Below, in pieces: positions 6,001 through 8,135 of a DNA stretch of 8,135 bases. How positions within the stretch are numbered: position 1 is the first letter of the stretch; each line of letters begins with the position of its first letter. The DNA lies in assembly GCA_002391195.1 (NCBI GenBank), contig DGRZ01000103.1, positions 1-8,135 of the forward strand, written 5' to 3'. The translations under genes and the position numbers were made by a program. The notes under the pieces are model-generated. The model did no database searches, was not told the DNA's origin, and saw nothing but the letters and a program-made list of their open reading frames with translations. This DNA is from Fibrobacter sp. UBA4375. GTDB lineage: Bacteria; Fibrobacterota; Fibrobacteria; Fibrobacterales; Fibrobacteraceae.

Positions 6001-8135
6001 TCCTTTATACAGCGGATGCTATACGCATCCGTTATCTTGCCTCCCGAAACGGAGCTAGAAACAAAGTTTGTTTCCTCGCTAGACAAATACAACGCTTCAT
6101 ACTCGTTCAGCGAGCAGTCCTGTGCATACCAGAACCATGCTTCCTGCGTAGCGCTTCCATACGAGTTCTCTCCATACATGATTCCGCCAGGGAGAGCCGT
6201 AAAGCCCAACACATCCGTTCCATTATTGACGTTGTCTGAATAATCTAACCAGCCATCCTTCGCCCGCAAACCACTCTGCGGGTCACCACCCATAAGCACT
6301 ATAAAATTGTACAACTCAAACCAATCCGATATCGACGGCAAATGCCAACCCGCAGGGCATACCTGGCTGGACAATTCGCAGGAATAGAAAGAGCCGTAAG
6401 CGTCGCACTGTTCTGCCTCATTGCCGTAGCACCAGCGGTTTCCTTCCAGTTCGGGCTTTGCAACCGAATCCCTGTAGTCCAGGTTTTCAGCCATCCATGT
6501 CTGGCCCCAGATGTCAATTGTCTTATACACCCTGCCATCGCGCGTATCCATGAACGAGCCATATTCCCACGCGGTCGAATCTATTTTCCAGCCGTCTTCG
6601 CTGCACACGAAATGCGTATTGTTCACCACAATTTTCTTGCCGTAGATATAACTGGTACAGCCTAAATTCATTCGCATTTCCCTTTCCGTGGGCAACCGGA
6701 ATCCGCCATTCTCGCAAACGTAGACGCGGCCAACAGCTCCATCATGTTCGTCATGGAACGAACCGTTGCCATACCTACCCGTCGCACTGCACTCATCGCG
6801 GTCTTCGTAGGTATCGTTGTAAATCTGTGGAGCCGTCTCCCATTGCATGTGAACCGCACGCCACGACACGTAGCGACACACATAGTATTCACCTTCATAC
6901 TTCACCTTGGACGTATCACCCTCTACCATGCACGGGGTGCCTCCCAAAGAATAGAGGATGCTATCCATCTTGGTTCCCTCGCGCCAATGGCCATCCTGGA
7001 ACACACAGTAGCGGCCATTTGACGGACATTCCACGACTGTGCCCTCGTCGTAATCGGTGCCCAACATTATCTGGTCCACTACGGAATCACTTGTCGCCAC
7101 CCAAGTGCCATTATCGCAAGTGTACCATACGGATTTAGACGACCTCGACAATTCCCCCTGTCGCGCCGCCGTGCAGGCGCCAAAGCTGAACTTGCAATTG
7201 GAACTATCGCGTTCGTTCCAGGCTCCACCCTCGTACACGTAGCATTTACGCGGATTGGTTCCATCCCACATTGTTTTACCTTCCACCCCGACTGTCCACT
7301 TGTATTCGTTGTAGTCGTCAATACTCATATGATCCCAGCCGTTTTCCCTACAAACAAGGTAAATAACAACATAGTCATAAATCGACGTCGAGTATAGGTT
7401 ATCCGCATTGCACGCAGTATAAATATCATAATCCTTCACACAACGGACCGGAAGGCGAGAAGTCGCTGCATTCAATTTCGTCAAGGATGTACTCGTCCTC
7501 GTAAATTCAACGGAATACGGATGCTTCCCCTGGGTATCCTTGTCAAAAGAATCTGTCCAATAAGCCACCTTCGGTTGTCCGGAAGGGATCGTCGCAAAGC
7601 CATACGCGTCAAGAGCCGAAGCGGATGGATCATTTATATTACTGAACATCTTTTCCCACTCTTCCCGGGTCGAAAGATGCCAGCCGGCCGGGCACGCATC
7701 CTTCGCTTGGGCCCAGGTATACGCGGAATCACCCCCGTAGTTCAGGTTTTCCGCCAGCCACATCTGGGTTCCAATCTGGGTTCCAATTTTCACATAGCGA
7801 TAAATCCGGCCGTCACGGACATCCACCCACTTGTAGTAATTGACACTTTCGTTACCCTCGAAAGACTTCCACGCCTTCCCGTCACAGAAATACACATTAT
7901 TCGTATCGACAACGCCATGGACTATCTGGCCGAATGCCGTACACTTGTGGCCCCACGTATCTTTTTCCAGATCGCTCAGCGCCGCCGTATCTATAGCCGA
8001 CGTATCTGTAGTTGATGTATCCGCGACTGCGGTAGTGTCCGTAACACCTGTCGTATCCCTAACCTGCGTCGAGTCCTTGACATCCGTGGTATCCTTACTG
8101 TCATCTCCCCTCCTTTCGGGGATCCACTTGCCGTT
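5997..8135 (-). CDS. Large FISUMP-domain protein, 5'-truncated by the window edge
   Basis: The minus-strand frame is open from the right edge to TAA at 5999-5997 (712 codons seen), so the true start is outside the window; the GTG at 7895-7893 is internal. In order: a hexapeptide-repeat Asp/Thr-rich linker, a Cys-rich module, FISUMP domain 1 (about 7827-7431), a long Cys/Trp-rich middle, and FISUMP domain 2 (about 6540-6000). Both FISUMP domains share (M/T)W(L/M)AENL(N/D)Y, CPAGWHL and a final RC(V/I)KD. The middle repeats a C ... C-x(3-5)-(W/F) pattern about seven times (ends such as CDNGTW, CVFQDGHW, CSEDGW), and an eighth lies before domain 1, suggesting small disulfide-stabilised units. 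Many cysteines and the Thr/Asp linker point to an exported or surface protein, probably a lipoprotein, but the signal is not visible. The function of FISUMP domains is not known to me. Confidence 0.9.
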   Translation of the reverse strand, partial: NGKWIPERRGDDSKDTTDVKDSTQVRDTTGVTDTTAVADTSTTDTSAIDTAALSDLEKDTWGHKCTAFGQIVHGVVDTNNVYFCDGKAWKSFEGNESVNYYKWVDVRDGRIYRYVKIGTQIGTQMWLAENLNYGGDSAYTWAQAKDACPAGWHLSTREEWEKMFSNINDPSASALDAYGFATIPSGQPKVAYWTDSFDKDTQGKHPYSVEFTRTSTSLTKLNAATSRLPVRCVKDYDIYTACNADNLYSTSIYDYVVIYLVCRENGWDHMSIDDYNEYKWTVGVEGKTMWDGTNPRKCYVYEGGAWNERDSSNCKFSFGACTAARQGELSRSSKSVWYTCDNGTWVATSDSVVDQIMLGTDYDEGTVVECPSNGRYCVFQDGHWREGTKMDSILYSLGGTPCMVEGDTSKVKYEGEYYVCRYVSWRAVHMQWETAPQIYNDTYEDRDECSATGRYGNGSFHDEHDGAVGRVYVCENGGFRLPTEREMRMNLGCTSYIYGKKIVVNNTHFVCSEDGWKIDSTAWEYGSFMDTRDGRVYKTIDIWGQTWMAENLDYRDSVAKPELEGNRWCYGNEAEQCDAYGSFYSCELSSQVCPAGWHLPSISDWFELYNFIVLMGGDPQSGLRAKDGWLDYSDNVNNGTDVLGFTALPGGIMYGENSYGSATQEAWFWYAQDCSLNEYEALYLSSEETNFVSSSVSGGKITDAYSIRCIKD
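7762..7785. repeat. 12-bp perfect tandem duplication in FISUMP domain 1
   Basis: ATCTGGGTTCCA occurs twice in a row (7762-7773 and 7774-7785, plus-strand sense). In the protein it gives IGTQIGTQMW where domain 2 has a single IWGQTW at the same place. The copies are identical, which suggests a recent in-frame slippage event. Confidence 0.9.
7977..8096 (-). repeat. Hexapeptide (18-bp) repeat encoding an Asp/Thr-rich linker
   Basis: Read on the minus strand from 8096, the units are KDTTDV, KDSTQV, RDTTGV, TDTTAV, ADTST, TDTSAI and DTAAL. The first four are exact 18-bp periods and later ones are 15-18 bp. The codons vary, so the repeat is kept at protein level more than at DNA level. Such linkers usually space domains of exported proteins and can be glycosylated in some bacteria. 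Confidence 0.8.

Noticed and set aside
7893..7895. GTG at 7895 as the start of the FISUMP gene
   Set aside because: The same frame stays open to the window edge and encodes a continuing Cys-rich module and repeat linker, so this GTG is an internal Val codon.
1..8135. CRISPR arrays, tRNA or rRNA genes, insertion sequences
   Set aside because: No regularly spaced direct repeats with spacers, cloverleaf-like genes, or transposase-like proteins were seen on either strand.

Overview
The window looks like chromosomal DNA from Fibrobacter (F. succinogenes or a close relative). The strongest reason is a large gene carrying two FISUMP domains (the 'Fibrobacter succinogenes major paralogous' domain), plus a decayed tail of a second FISUMP gene. 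A zinc-ribbon/multi-membrane-helix protein with a pilin-like C-terminal part and promoter motifs of the form TTTTNTAYATT fit that lineage. This is inference from sequence; no database search was run.

Layout from left to right. (1) Positions 1-64, minus strand: the first 21 codons of a divergent gene with a good ribosome binding site and a membrane-anchor N-terminus. (2) 136-1071, plus: a 311-residue zinc-ribbon membrane protein. (3) 1072-1666: a gene-free stretch that is not empty. It holds a 72-bp scar of the 5' end of polA (1081-1152), the last about 40 codons of a different FISUMP gene on the minus strand (1240-1365), a hairpin terminator (1411-1446), and an AT-rich control region with four phased copies of a TTTAGNCTAAA-type site (1552-1644). 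(4) 1667-3073, plus: an AAA-type ATPase with a winged helix and a C-terminal PD-(D/E)xK-like domain (COG1672/DUF234 type). (5) 3100-6000, plus: complete DNA polymerase I with all three activities apparently intact. (6) 5997 to the right edge, minus: a large, probably surface or secreted FISUMP protein, meeting polA tail-to-tail with a 4-bp overlap; its N-terminus lies beyond the window.

The most interesting reading is historical. The ATPase gene and its operator-rich control region lie between the zinc-ribbon gene and polA. Just to their left is a broken copy of the polA start followed by a broken FISUMP tail in the opposite orientation, the same polA-then-convergent-FISUMP order that exists intact to the right. 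This suggests that the ATPase-polA-FISUMP block, or part of it, was acquired or duplicated beside an older polA/FISUMP junction that then decayed. The ATPase, with its own phased operator array and a DNA-binding-like domain, is the best candidate here for a self-regulated, possibly mobile or defence-related module; that function is inferred, not shown.
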